From contig SVFF01000018.1 in the NCBI GenBank assembly GCA_015057005.1, forward strand, positions 1 to 35,550: 35,550 nucleotides of DNA, read 5' to 3'. Numbering within the stretch: the first letter of the stretch is position 1; every line of letters starts with the position of its first letter. This document shows, in pieces, positions 15,501 through 23,742 of the stretch. The notes beneath the pieces were generated by a model. The model ran no database searches and was not told the origin of the DNA. It worked only from the letters and a program-made list of their open reading frames with translations. This stretch comes from Lachnospiraceae bacterium (GTDB lineage: Bacteria; Bacillota; Clostridia; Lachnospirales; Lachnospiraceae). Made by a program: the position numbers and the translations under genes.

Positions 15501-17604
15501 GTATAGTCATAAGCGAGGACATTTCTTACCATACAACAGCATTGCTCCCGGACAATTTTCATCTAATACAAACCTGTACGACCCAATGGGAAAACTGTTA
15601 CCTACAGATGCTAGCAGATATAATGAAAATTTATATGTTACAAAAGAAACCGTAGATTATAACTTTGGTATGTATCTGGAAGCTGAGTTTGCGCAGCCAA
15701 ACAATGGTATTTATCGTGGCGAACAGATGGTATTCGAGTTTAACGGTGACGATGACTTCTGGGTATACTTAGACGGTGTACTTGTGTTAGATATCGGTGG
15801 TATTCACAACGCTCAGAGTGGATACATTAATTTCGCTACTGGTGAAGTGGTAGTAAAAGCATTGCCAAAAGGTACAGGAACACAAACAACAATTAAGCAG
15901 ATGTTCATTAATGCCTTAGGGAAAACAGGTGTCAATGATTATAACTTTAAAGGTAATACTTTTGCAGACGGATCGCTCCATAAGATGCAGGTGTTCTATA
16001 TGGAACGAGGAAAGAGTGCATCTAACTTATATCTGAACTTTAACCTTCCAACAGTTCCATCAGGAACGATTCAGGTAGAAAAACAACTTGGAAATACAGA
16101 TCAGGAAGCCTATACAGATTTACCATTCGCTTTCCGCGTGATGGCACAGAAGATAGTTGATAGAGATGAAGCACTCGATGCAAATGGAAAACATGTTTGG
16201 ATAGAAAAATATGCAGAAAACGAATATGAGCCTCTTGGTGCAGAGAGTGGTGCATATGTAGGTAGTGAAAAAAATAAATTGGAAATTTCTCCAGAAGGAA
16301 TATTTACTCTGAAACCTACAGAAGTTGCTAACTTCCCAAATATTCAGGCAGATAGAAAGTATTACGTAGAAGAAGTGAATCTGGCTCAATTACAAAAAGA
16401 GAATAAGGTTATTGTTGCTAGTGATACAAAATATACGGAAGATGGAAAAACCGGGCAAATGGATATGCTGACAGGTGAGATAACCAAAAAAGAACTGTTT
16501 GGCACAGAAGAACTTATCGATGTTATCAAGACGACTGAGCGTGTAGTTAGTGAGAGAAAGAAAGTTACATTCATAAATTACATAACGAGTGCGGTTCTTG
16601 GACATATCCGGATTGAAAAGGAAATTTCGAAAGGGGAACAGAATCCAGATTATGGATTTAACTTTAAAGTTACAGTACAGGATAACATAACTAGTAAGAT
16701 GGTTCCTTATGTTGGAGAGTATTATTTAATAGGCTCCGATGGAAATTATCTTTATTTGGATGATGCAGGAGAACTACAATCAAGCGGATTACCCAAGGCA
16801 TATGGAAGAACGGTTAATGGAGTGATTCCAAATGTAAAAGTCGGGCAAAAGGCAGAGGTTCGTGATTTTTATCAAGGTACAAGCTTTTTCGTAGAAGAAG
16901 TAGATCTCAAAAATATCTACGAAACTCCAAAGATAACATATGATGAAGATACTTGCACAGTAGTAGATGCAGATGGTAACAAAACATATCACGTAAAGGG
17001 TAATGTTTCAGCTCAGGTTATTGTCACGAATAAAGAAAAGTATCAATACGATTGGACTATTTTCAAACAAAACAAAACTGATAGCAGCCAATTGTTAGCA
17101 GGAGCTGAATTTACATTGATTTCAGCAGATGGACAGAAAACATATTATGGAAAATCTGTGGTTGATGATCCCCAGACGGCAGAAACAGAAACCGGTACTG
17201 TTAGGTGGTATACAGACAGTGCAATGACAACAATTGCTGAAAGCATATCGTTGGGCACTTATTATTTGGCCGAGACAAAAGCACCGGTAGGGTATGCAGT
17301 AAGCGAAGAAGTCTGGACAATTGTTTTTGCAGAGGAAGCAAGTCCCGTTGTTTACAAAGGTAAAATCGAAGGTGAAATTCCATCGGATGCAGAACTGATT
17401 GATAATCCTCCAGAGGAAAAAGTGGATGATTCTGGTGTTCGTCATGTGATTACAGAATTCTATTTTATGAATGAAGTGCTTTATGAATTGCCCTCTACAG
17501 GAGGTCCCGGAATTTACTGGTGTATGCTCAGTGGTATGCTGCTTATGATGGCAGGCGCGCTGATGGTATATAACAAAAAATGCAAGGAGGTGCTGGGAGG
17601 ATAA
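12532..17604 (+). CDS. giant LPSTG-anchored adhesin with cysteine repeats, fibro-slime domain and Cna-B repeats
   Basis: A 1690-residue secreted surface protein, probably the pilus tip or a stand-alone stalk adhesin. Residues 1-29 are a signal peptide ending SAMA. Residues 44-113 are five 14-residue cysteine repeats, followed by more CxC-rich sequence to about 190. Residues about 390-880 hold three or four diverged repeats of about 110 residues, each with an I-x-DGVxYxF-like start and ending in VLVY-like strands. Residues about 1070-1095 carry the fibro-slime/PA14-like signature GDDDFWVYLDGVLVLDIGG. Three Cna-B/SpaA-type domains follow from about 1175, 1360 and 1505, the last with an ETKAPVGY E-box (E1581). 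The C-terminus has LPSTG (1653-1657), a hydrophobic helix and a basic tail for sortase anchoring. Parts of the gene are markedly AT-rich. Confidence 0.9.
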   Translation: MKKKELMKRILAMMLCVAMLLGTNVSAMADDTVSGGDAGVLQTVCEICEEVECVCQKACETCEEVECICPKACETCGEVECTCPKACDDCGEVECICPKACETCGEVTCVCGLASVPALVNTCLICNVDPCTCEAAGDTTETCTCGNPDCTCEECEGETCTCAAEILSTEDTGVCDICEKGAEACSCTTLTCDLKDAGEKITETITVAGPGLSNKTLTVTPANSDEVLKALKNALPEYAVESYLAYDFVFEDVVTEEGEGNTSVAQETEESKCVKVTVTFGEHKPAGTLQVMHLAGNGVEEVEASKVNVLYTEDESAITGVEFEADSFSIYAIVWVSDVVTVTGPIVDLTGVEIAGTQDMKIELPTDGSEITMDEISKLVVETNTGTEEEPVISTMDYELDNVRWIDSVGTATDIYVYSLKYNPIEERIEFRESADSAWSYLDSSYTLRFMYEKATKTISGHEIVLVDGGNAVKSQTVDITFYNNEVVNLGEGQTNLFDENTKSYVTLNDKELGNTIEFDGVTYMYKRAVMYDSKTNVYEENDNAIRLYELQLVNETLKQRVSNNNSLHDFSEESKIVFVYCRADVEELRITAKFANADMTDTLAIADVVIPVIKKAGEVVTAEEDYQTFAEYTDVNREDSKNLIEIDGVIYQFDGAYVTAAGLNYWEYNATNTKIDALRIFGDELQFRTAGTSTWTDMKETSADTYNLFLVYKEQKGVSKTITLTAVLADASNTNLDTVKVTLRKKQLEDGTFAPTAAVSIEELVANGTIEPSYEIDGVEYKFQNAVLVSKLSNFTRQTYYTAVNNTKNVSASSINVLVQGLQLNDTQLQYQYAPNTVFDINDRHIVLVYAEDLHKVETIDSKALGVTIRMVNFKDVQTNFGGPYAENVGRTAGLLTNTTTNGYPSTTQLGTKNFSFEKWFGADAATRSDKDTNVATVQEANYLFLKKYYDESGTFHYSGFENYASMDQSTGDFTVYEEIGASSAISNSYSHKRGHFLPYNSIAPGQFSSNTNLYDPMGKLLPTDASRYNENLYVTKETVDYNFGMYLEAEFAQPNNGIYRGEQMVFEFNGDDDFWVYLDGVLVLDIGGIHNAQSGYINFATGEVVVKALPKGTGTQTTIKQMFINALGKTGVNDYNFKGNTFADGSLHKMQVFYMERGKSASNLYLNFNLPTVPSGTIQVEKQLGNTDQEAYTDLPFAFRVMAQKIVDRDEALDANGKHVWIEKYAENEYEPLGAESGAYVGSEKNKLEISPEGIFTLKPTEVANFPNIQADRKYYVEEVNLAQLQKENKVIVASDTKYTEDGKTGQMDMLTGEITKKELFGTEELIDVIKTTERVVSERKKVTFINYITSAVLGHIRIEKEISKGEQNPDYGFNFKVTVQDNITSKMVPYVGEYYLIGSDGNYLYLDDAGELQSSGLPKAYGRTVNGVIPNVKVGQKAEVRDFYQGTSFFVEEVDLKNIYETPKITYDEDTCTVVDADGNKTYHVKGNVSAQVIVTNKEKYQYDWTIFKQNKTDSSQLLAGAEFTLISADGQKTYYGKSVVDDPQTAETETGTVRWYTDSAMTTIAESISLGTYYLAETKAPVGYAVSEEVWTIVFAEEASPVVYKGKIEGEIPSDAELIDNPPEEKVDDSGVRHVITEFYFMNEVLYELPSTGGPGIYWCMLSGMLLMMAGALMVYNKKCKEVLGG
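12661..12870 (+). repeat. five 42-bp repeats encoding a cysteine-rich motif
   Basis: Five in-frame 42-base units encode 14-residue copies of the pattern A-C-E-T-C-G-E-V-E-C-I-C-P-K with small changes. Each has four cysteines in a CxxCxxxxCxC spacing. DNA identity between copies is high, so the copy number may vary between strains. Confidence 0.9.
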
Positions 17605-17694
17605 AACATAAATGTTTTACTGGCTTGGCACCTGCAAGCCCAAAAGAACTATTTTAGAAACAAAGATTACCAAATAAAAATGAAAAGTTGGTAA
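17603..17694 (+). other. structured spacer between the adhesin and major pilin genes
   Basis: The 132-base gap holds three short inverted repeats: AAAACAT/ATGTTTT (17603-17618), GGCTTG/CAAGCC (17622-17640) and TTACCAA/TTGGTAA (17667-17694). None has a terminator-type T tract. No good promoter pair is seen. The spacer may be an RNA processing or attenuation region that lets the pilin be made in excess. Confidence 0.35.
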
Positions 17695-17736
17695 CAAAAA
17701 AAGAGCACAGCTTGAGACAAAAGAAAGGAAAACAAA

Positions 17737-19365
17737 ATGAAAAGAACAAAGAAAATTTTAGCTATGTTGTTAGCATTCACAATGATTCTTGGAATGGCAT
17801 TGACAGCAAGCGCAGAGACATCAATACCGTCAAAGGAAGATAAGTTGAAAATTTCTGCAACAAACATTGAGGAAGCTGGTGTTACAGTTACCGCCTATCA
17901 GATTGTAGAAGCTAATTACACTCCAAAGGGCTTTACTGGTTTTTCATGGGCAGCTGGTTGCGGATTTGCTGCCACTAAAGAAGTTTTTGCTAATGGCGCT
18001 TTAAACTTGAGTGATACCGAGATAGCAACTCTTACTTCCAAAATTTCCAGTTTGAATTCATTTGAAATGGAAAAAGATACTACTACCGCTACTACTTATA
18101 TAAGTAAAAATGAATTGGAAGCAGGAACCTATATGATTTTGGTTACTGGGTCTGCATCTACAATATATAATCCGATGATTGCAAGTGTGTACTATAAGGT
18201 TGACGGAACAGGTATTGCCACTGAGGTTGTGAGTGCTAAAGATAAATGGTCTCTTGAAACTGAAAATGCGTATGCAAAGTCTGATAAGCCTTCTGTAGAC
18301 AAGGTAATTGTGAAAGCTGATAACACTGAAGTGAAGGGAGACGACGGTGCATACAATGAGGAAATCAACTTCAAAGTTACAGGTGTGATTCCTTCTTATA
18401 GCAAACAGTATACAACAGTAAATTATAATATCGTAGATACTTTAAGTACCGGTTTGAGTTTCGTATCCGCTGAAGAGGATGTGATAGTAAAAGTTGGACT
18501 TGATGAGCTTACTACTGAGATGGTTGAGGCGGGGGATGATACATACTCTGTAACCATTAGCGGACAGACTATGACAATTGCTTTTGCTTCAGAGTATATT
18601 AAAAACAACGGCTTAAAAGCTGTCGAAGTGACTTATGTTGCTAAGCTTAATGAAAATGCTGCACTTAACTACAATGGCAATACGAATACTGTATATGCAG
18701 AGTATAGTAATAATCCTACTAATACAACAAGCAAAGGAAAAACTCCTGAAGTAGTAACATATCACTATACATTTGGTATTGATGCAAGCTTATTAGGTTC
18801 TACCGTAACATCAGAACTTTTCAAGACTGATAATGGCGTAATCGAAGAGGGCGCAACAGAAACTACTTATACATATCTGGATGGTGCAGAGTTTACTCTT
18901 ACCAGAACAGATGCTCCTGCTGACTATACTGGAAAGACTGTATACACAGCAATTACTGGTGCTGGTGGGGTAAAAGGTGATATCCAATTTAAAGGACTTG
19001 ATGCAGGTACTTATACACTTGTTGAGACTAAGGCTCCTACCGGATATCAATTAGATACAACTGAACACTCCGTTGTAATTACAGCAGAGTACAATACTGA
19101 TGGAACATTAGAGAGTTATTCTATTGTGATTGATGGAAAAAATGATGGAACTAGCACTTATGTAAATAATGCTACAGATAATAAAGTTGATAAGGTTGAC
19201 GAGATTGGTCAAACTGCAACAAGTACTCTGATTAAGAATACCAAACTTATCGCCCTTCCTTCCACAGGTGGTATCGGTACTACAATTTTCACCGTAGGTG
19301 GTTGCTTAATCATGATTGCAGCAGCAGCTCTGTTCCTTGCAAACCGCAGAAGAGAAGCTAGATAA
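17737..19365 (+). CDS. LPSTG-anchored isopeptide-forming major pilin
   Basis: A 542-residue pilin of the sortase-polymerised type. Residues 1-28 form a signal peptide ending ASA. An N-terminal domain follows, then a middle D2-type domain (about residues 195-345: INFKVTGVIPSYSKQY and YNIVDTLSTGLSFVS) that usually forms an internal Lys-Asn isopeptide bond. A SpaA/Cna-B domain (about 370-480) has YLDGAEFTL and the E-box VETKAPTGYQL (E430). LPSTG at 507-511 is followed by GIG, a hydrophobic helix and RRREAR. No clear YPK pilin lysine motif was found, so the linking lysine is uncertain. Its place just before two class C sortases supports the shaft-pilin role. A strong hairpin follows the gene. Confidence 0.9.
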   Translation: MKRTKKILAMLLAFTMILGMALTASAETSIPSKEDKLKISATNIEEAGVTVTAYQIVEANYTPKGFTGFSWAAGCGFAATKEVFANGALNLSDTEIATLTSKISSLNSFEMEKDTTTATTYISKNELEAGTYMILVTGSASTIYNPMIASVYYKVDGTGIATEVVSAKDKWSLETENAYAKSDKPSVDKVIVKADNTEVKGDDGAYNEEINFKVTGVIPSYSKQYTTVNYNIVDTLSTGLSFVSAEEDVIVKVGLDELTTEMVEAGDDTYSVTISGQTMTIAFASEYIKNNGLKAVEVTYVAKLNENAALNYNGNTNTVYAEYSNNPTNTTSKGKTPEVVTYHYTFGIDASLLGSTVTSELFKTDNGVIEEGATETTYTYLDGAEFTLTRTDAPADYTGKTVYTAITGAGGVKGDIQFKGLDAGTYTLVETKAPTGYQLDTTEHSVVITAEYNTDGTLESYSIVIDGKNDGTSTYVNNATDNKVDKVDEIGQTATSTLIKNTKLIALPSTGGIGTTIFTVGGCLIMIAAAALFLANRRREAR

Positions 19366-19425
19366 TTTCCTATCAGAAATTATCCAATGAAATAAACAAA
19401 GCGCAAATAGCGTACAAGTTTTATA

Positions 19426-19457
19426 CATACTCAGGGGCTGTAAAGCTCCTGAGTATG
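19426..19457 (+). terminator. strong hairpin between the major pilin and the sortases (partial terminator or mRNA stabiliser)
   Basis: A 14-bp stem (19426-19439 with 19444-19457, one G-U pair) closes on a GTAA tetraloop. The following sequence, ATAAATTGTAATAT, has no T run, so full termination is unlikely. The position suggests it lowers sortase expression or protects pilin mRNA. Confidence 0.6.
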
Positions 19458-19494
19458 ATAAATTGTAATATATACAACAACAAGGAGAAGTCGG

Positions 19495-20388
19495 ATGAAA
19501 AAAATATTACAGAATACTTTAATTGTAATGGTGTTTTTAGCCGGATTGTCCTTGTTGCTGTATCCCTTTATTTCCAATGAGTGGAATAATTATAGGCAGA
19601 GCAAATTGATCACTACTTATGAACAGGTAATCACACAACAGGAAGAAAAAGATTATAGTGCTGAATGGGAAAAAGCTAAAGCTTATAATGATTCCTTGTT
19701 GCCTATGGTCTTGCCGGATTCCTTTGCCGCGGCTGCAACGGCTGTAGAACCGGATCCTGAGTACATGGACAGCCTGAACCTTTTGGGGGATGGCATGATG
19801 GGTTATGTGGAGATTCCTAAGATTGATATTAAGTTACCAGTTTACCATACTACAGGTGAAGAGGTGTTACTGAAGGCAGCCGGTCATTTGGAGGGAAGTA
19901 CCCTGCCGGTTGGAGGAGAGGGAACACATGCGGTAATTTCTGCCCATAGAGGCTTGCCCAGCGCAGTACTTTTTACTGATCTTGACAAGTTGATGGAAGG
20001 AGACCATTTCCTGTTGTACATACTTGACGAGAGCCTTTGCTATGAGGTAGATCGGATCAGCGTGATAGAACCATATGAGACAGAGTGTCTGGCGCCGGAA
20101 GAAGGACAAGAGTATGTTACCCTGATGACTTGTACTCCTTATGGTGTGAATTCCCATAGACTCTTGGTGAGAGGCCACCGCATACCCTATGAACCGGAAG
20201 TAGTAAAGGTCATGCAGGAAGAAGCCAAGGCAGCAGGTCAGATTAGTATTCACACAGATTATTTGCTCTGGGTGATCGTAGGCTTGTCGGTTACAGCGTT
20301 ATTCATAGTGGTCATTATCGTCTTGGATCGGATTCATCGCAGACGAAAGATTGCAAAAGGCCTTAAAGATATTGAAGTGGAATGTTAA
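19495..20388 (+). CDS. class C (pilin-polymerising) sortase, first copy
   Basis: A 297-residue transpeptidase that links pilins through their LPxTG motifs. It has an N-terminal membrane helix (about residues 7-25), the catalytic triad H151 (SAHRG), C213 (TLMTCTPYG) and R222 (HRLLVRG), and a C-terminal membrane helix (about 262-283), which is the class C topology. A DPEY lid motif near residue 85 matches the autoinhibitory lid of pilus sortases. AAGGAGAAG precedes the ATG. It ends 7 bases before the most likely start of the second sortase. Roughly half of the residues look shared with that copy. Confidence 0.93.
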   Translation: MKKILQNTLIVMVFLAGLSLLLYPFISNEWNNYRQSKLITTYEQVITQQEEKDYSAEWEKAKAYNDSLLPMVLPDSFAAAATAVEPDPEYMDSLNLLGDGMMGYVEIPKIDIKLPVYHTTGEEVLLKAAGHLEGSTLPVGGEGTHAVISAHRGLPSAVLFTDLDKLMEGDHFLLYILDESLCYEVDRISVIEPYETECLAPEEGQEYVTLMTCTPYGVNSHRLLVRGHRIPYEPEVVKVMQEEAKAAGQISIHTDYLLWVIVGLSVTALFIVVIIVLDRIHRRRKIAKGLKDIEVEC

Positions 20389-20395
20389 AAAGAGT

Positions 20396-21304
20396 ATGAA
20401 GCGGATCGTTACAAACATCCTGTTTGGATTGATATTTTTAATTGGATTTGGAGTTTTGATATATCCAACAGTCTCCAACATGTGGAACAATTACCGCCAG
20501 AGTCACTTGATCACCAGTTATGAGCAGGTGGTAAGTCAGATGGAAGAGGAAGATTTCACGGAGGAATGGGAACAGGCCGAAGCCTTCAATGAGAAGCACA
20601 CAGAGAACAATATTTACGCGGATGTTTTTGGTGCCGGGGATGTGGATCTTCGCAATACCGAATACTGGAAGGTATTGAATGTAGGAAACGATGGTGTGAT
20701 AGGATACTTGACTATCCCCAAGATTAATGTGAAGTTGGCAATTTACCATGGTACCGAGGAAGCGGTACTGCAGACCGGTGTTGGTCATTTAAACGGCAGC
20801 AAACTTCCCATTGGTGGGGATAGTACCCACTCGGTGCTTGCTGCACATAGAGGTTTACCCAGCGCCAAATTGTTCACTGATATTGATCAGTTGAAGAGAG
20901 GCGATATGTTTTACATATATGTGCTGGATCAAGTGTTTGCATATCAGGTGGATCAGATTCTGGATATGGTGGACAAGGATGATTCTGCTGCATTGGAATC
21001 GGCGCTTTCTATTGTTGAGGACAAAGATTATGTGACGCTGTTTACTTGCACACCGTATGGCGTCAATTCCCACAGGCTGCTGGTGCGAGGCAGCAGAGTA
21101 CCTTACGAGGGAGAGGAACAGGTAGAGGCAGAGATACTGGAGAGCATGCTGAAGTCTCTGCAGGAAAAGTGCTTGTTCAACCTGATGGTGGGACTGTCCG
21201 GTGGACTGGTGGCCCTTTGGATCATAAAGTTTGTGATCAGACTTTGCTATAGAAGACGCAGGGAGAAGCGTGAAAACATCGCGAATTCGAAGGAGGAGAT
21301 GTGA
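20396..21304 (+). CDS. class C sortase, second copy
   Basis: A 302-residue paralogue of the preceding sortase from the ATG at 20396. An upstream in-frame TTG would add 15 residues that overlap the previous gene, so I reject it. It has H151 (AAHRG), C218 (LFTCTPYG), R227 and two membrane helices. The region matching the lid of the first copy reads VDLRNTEYWKV and lacks the Asp-Pro-aromatic lid signature. The two enzymes may therefore differ in substrate or control, for example shaft polymerisation versus addition of the adhesin. Its TGA overlaps the next ATG (TGATG). Confidence 0.9.
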   Translation: MKRIVTNILFGLIFLIGFGVLIYPTVSNMWNNYRQSHLITSYEQVVSQMEEEDFTEEWEQAEAFNEKHTENNIYADVFGAGDVDLRNTEYWKVLNVGNDGVIGYLTIPKINVKLAIYHGTEEAVLQTGVGHLNGSKLPIGGDSTHSVLAAHRGLPSAKLFTDIDQLKRGDMFYIYVLDQVFAYQVDQILDMVDKDDSAALESALSIVEDKDYVTLFTCTPYGVNSHRLLVRGSRVPYEGEEQVEAEILESMLKSLQEKCLFNLMVGLSGGLVALWIIKFVIRLCYRRRREKRENIANSKEEM

Positions 21305-22416
21305 TGATAAGGAAGAAGATAAGACAGGGAAGTGCATTCGTGCTGGCGGTGGTGCTGGGGATATCCGCATTTGTTGCAGGCAGAACCTATGCGGCCCTGG
21401 GCGTGGAAGTTGACAGGGAATGTACTCTGCAGATCAATGTGCCGGAAACCGGCTTCAGTGAACTGCAGGATCTGGAGATCCCGGTAAATCTCTATAAGGT
21501 GGCCGACATTGCAGTCTCCGGGAAATATACCCTGACAGCAGATTTTGAAGATAAGGGACTGGACGCCCTGGAAAACGTGTCAGACACCACCAGCGCCGAT
21601 GAGTGGAAGCAACTGGCGGAAGCAGCCAAGAAGGCTGTGGTGGATGGTCTGGAGGCTGGTACTCCTATTGCAGCTGTAAACACAGCAGATGTGGAAGAAG
21701 CTCCTACTGCCAAAATCGTGAACGGCACTGTGACCATCGGAAGCGGCGAAGAAGACAAGCTTCCTGTAGGTCTGTATCTGGTGGATGCACAGACAGTAGA
21801 GTCTGCTATTTACCGTTACAGTTTTCAGCCTTACCTGATCTCCCTGCCTAATAACAACTATTACAAGGCTGTTGATGGTGCAGAAGGGGATGACACTTGG
21901 ATCTACGATCTGGTGAACAATGATCAGGGAAATAATGCAGTAGGTTTAAAGCCTGCCAAAGAAGACCTATACGGAAACCTGGTGATTGAAAAGAATGTGG
22001 ATGTATTCAACGGCACCTACGACAGTGCTACTTTTGTATTTCAGGTGGAGGCTGTAAAGGCAGATCCTGATGCGGCAGAAGGAAGTGCTCCTGCGAAAGT
22101 ATTCAGCGACGTATTTGCAATGAACTTTACAGGTCCCGGTACCCAGACACTGACAGTTGGTCCTATTCCTGCTGGCGCAGTGGTTACAGTAAAAGAAGTT
22201 TATTCCGGCGCCGGTTACAGCATTGCAGAAGATACAGAAGAGAGTCAACAGACCATAATTGTAGCGGAGGAAGTGATTGCGGCAGATCCTGAGAGTATGA
22301 TCGCTACTGTGACTTTTACCAATACCCATGATGACCGCCATAACGGCGGAAACGGTATCGTGAACACCTTCTCCTACGATAACGGGGAGTGGACTTATGA
22401 GGCGCAAAGGAGGTAA
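21304..22416 (+). CDS. secreted pilin-like Cna-B protein without a cell-wall anchor
   Basis: A 370-residue exported protein. The first 32 residues form a signal peptide (LAVVLGISAFVAGRTYA). The N-terminal half has LEIPVNLYKVADIA and GLYLVDAQ, typical of pilin N-domains. The second half (about residues 220-345) is a Cna-B/DUF7601-like domain from LVIEKNVDVFNG to VTFTNTHDD. It ends in a polar tail (FSYDNGEWTYEAQRR) with no LPxTG and no membrane helix. It starts with ATG in a one-base overlap with the sortase stop, behind AAGGAGGAG. It could be a minor pilin joined by a non-canonical signal, or a secreted subunit retained by other fibres. Codon use shifts to GC-rich from about here. Confidence 0.82.
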   Translation: MIRKKIRQGSAFVLAVVLGISAFVAGRTYAALGVEVDRECTLQINVPETGFSELQDLEIPVNLYKVADIAVSGKYTLTADFEDKGLDALENVSDTTSADEWKQLAEAAKKAVVDGLEAGTPIAAVNTADVEEAPTAKIVNGTVTIGSGEEDKLPVGLYLVDAQTVESAIYRYSFQPYLISLPNNNYYKAVDGAEGDDTWIYDLVNNDQGNNAVGLKPAKEDLYGNLVIEKNVDVFNGTYDSATFVFQVEAVKADPDAAEGSAPAKVFSDVFAMNFTGPGTQTLTVGPIPAGAVVTVKEVYSGAGYSIAEDTEESQQTIIVAEEVIAADPESMIATVTFTNTHDDRHNGGNGIVNTFSYDNGEWTYEAQRR

Positions 22417-22968
22417 ATGAGGATGAAGAACAAAATCAATAAAAAGACCATTTGCCTTGCAGCAGCGGCTGCAGCCCTTGTGGGAAGCTTGTCCGTAGGC
22501 AGCGCGCTGGCATATTTTACCACTTACACCAAGTCTGAGGGGAATGTAGTGCTGGATCTGGGTTTCACCCAGACGACACCCGATGAGAAGGTTGTGAATG
22601 GGGCAAAGCAGGTCACCATTCAGAATACCGGCGATTATGACTGCTACGTGCGTATGAAAGCCCTGGTAGGTGATGACTATACCATCAGCTACAGCGAGCA
22701 CGGCGAAGAAGAGAAATGGACACCCGGTGCAGAAGGTTTTTATTATTACAGTGACATTCTGGCGGCCAAGACCGGCGTCAGCAGCCGCATCGATGTGAAC
22801 ATCACATTTCCCGAGCCGGAGGATGGGGAGGCGCCTGATTTCAACGTGATCATCATCCAGGAATGTACCCCCGTGCTCTATGATAACGAGGGCAATCCTT
22901 ACGCAGACTGGAACAAGATCGCAGATGTGAGTAAGACAATAGTACAGGGAGAGGAGGGCAACGAATGA
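22417..22968 (+). CDS. TasA/CalY-like fibre protein with SipW-type signal peptide, first copy
   Basis: A 183-residue secreted protein. The signal peptide has a basic N-terminus, an alanine-rich core (AAAAAALVGSLSVGSALA) and then YFT, the form cleaved by SipW-type peptidases. The body has the TasA/CalY pattern of a first strand (NVVLDLGF), a strand around a Tyr-Val-Arg (DYDCYVRMKALV) and a final strand with VIIIQECTPV. This family forms biofilm fibres in Bacillus. A SipW-like peptidase closes the same operon. ATG at 22417 or 22423 are both possible starts. The stop overlaps the next start (ATGA). Confidence 0.78.
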   Translation: MRMKNKINKKTICLAAAAAALVGSLSVGSALAYFTTYTKSEGNVVLDLGFTQTTPDEKVVNGAKQVTIQNTGDYDCYVRMKALVGDDYTISYSEHGEEEKWTPGAEGFYYYSDILAAKTGVSSRIDVNITFPEPEDGEAPDFNVIIIQECTPVLYDNEGNPYADWNKIADVSKTIVQGEEGNE

Positions 22969-23729
22969 TGAAGAAGAGAAGTAAGTGGACCCCTCTGGCC
23001 CTTTTATTGACAGCAGGCGTGCTGCTTTTGGGCAGTACTGTAGGCAGTACGCAGGCAGCCCTGACCTATTACAGTGAGAATTATTCTGCAGAGGTGACCG
23101 TATCCAACATTGGCGTAAGCCTCTTGGAGAACGGCAAAGAAGTCAGCTACCGTAATTACATGAAGGATGACAAATGGGACGAAAAGACCGGCATGCTGCT
23201 TGCGGATCTGACTGCGGACGGACCCCTGACCCTGGGAAAGGTTTATCAGGAAAAACTCTCCGTAAAGAATTCCGGCGCCATTGACGCTTACGTGAGAGTA
23301 GTGCTCAAAAAGAGCTGGCAGAACGATGCAGATGGCGACGGCGTGTATGAGAAGAATACCACCCTGTCTCCCGAACTGATCAAACTGAATCTGTTGACCG
23401 GCGAAAACGGCTGGATCGAAGATACAGATGCCTCCACAAAGGAGCGCACCGTGCTGTATTATACCAAGCCGGTAGCTTCTGAGGCAGTGACTCCTGATCT
23501 GTCAGACACCCTGCAGATTGATCCTACGGTGGGTACGAAGGTGGTAAAGACTGAGACCAAAGACGCAAACGGTACCACCGTGGTCTACACCTATGTGTAT
23601 GACGGTTACAAATTTGTAGTGGAAGCAGAAGTGGACGCAGTGCAGACCCACAATGCCAAGGATGCGATCAAGAGTGCCTGGGGCGTGGATGTGACTGTGG
23701 GGGCAGATGGAAGCCTGAGCTTACGATAG
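22965..23729 (+). CDS. TasA/CalY-like secreted protein, second copy
   Basis: A 254-residue protein with a basic N-terminus, hydrophobic core LALLLTAGVLLLGSTVGSTQA and an ALTYYSENYSAEV junction like SipW-processed substrates. The mature part has EKLSVKNSGAIDAYVRVVLKKSW, matching the Tyr-Val-Arg strand of the preceding gene, but it carries about 70 extra residues, rich in Asp and Thr. It overlaps the preceding gene by four bases behind AGAGGAGGG. The pair may be the two subunits of a TasA-like fibre, or a fibre plus a TapA-like initiator. No anchor is visible. Confidence 0.72.
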   Translation: MMKKRSKWTPLALLLTAGVLLLGSTVGSTQAALTYYSENYSAEVTVSNIGVSLLENGKEVSYRNYMKDDKWDEKTGMLLADLTADGPLTLGKVYQEKLSVKNSGAIDAYVRVVLKKSWQNDADGDGVYEKNTTLSPELIKLNLLTGENGWIEDTDASTKERTVLYYTKPVASEAVTPDLSDTLQIDPTVGTKVVKTETKDANGTTVVYTYVYDGYKFVVEAEVDAVQTHNAKDAIKSAWGVDVTVGADGSLSLR

Positions 23730-23742
23730 GAGGGTACAGAGG

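Noticed and set aside
20351..20395. Upstream TTG start for the second sortase
   Set aside because: It would overlap the first sortase by 38 bases and adds residues without family similarity. The ATG at 20396 gives a normal class C N-terminus.
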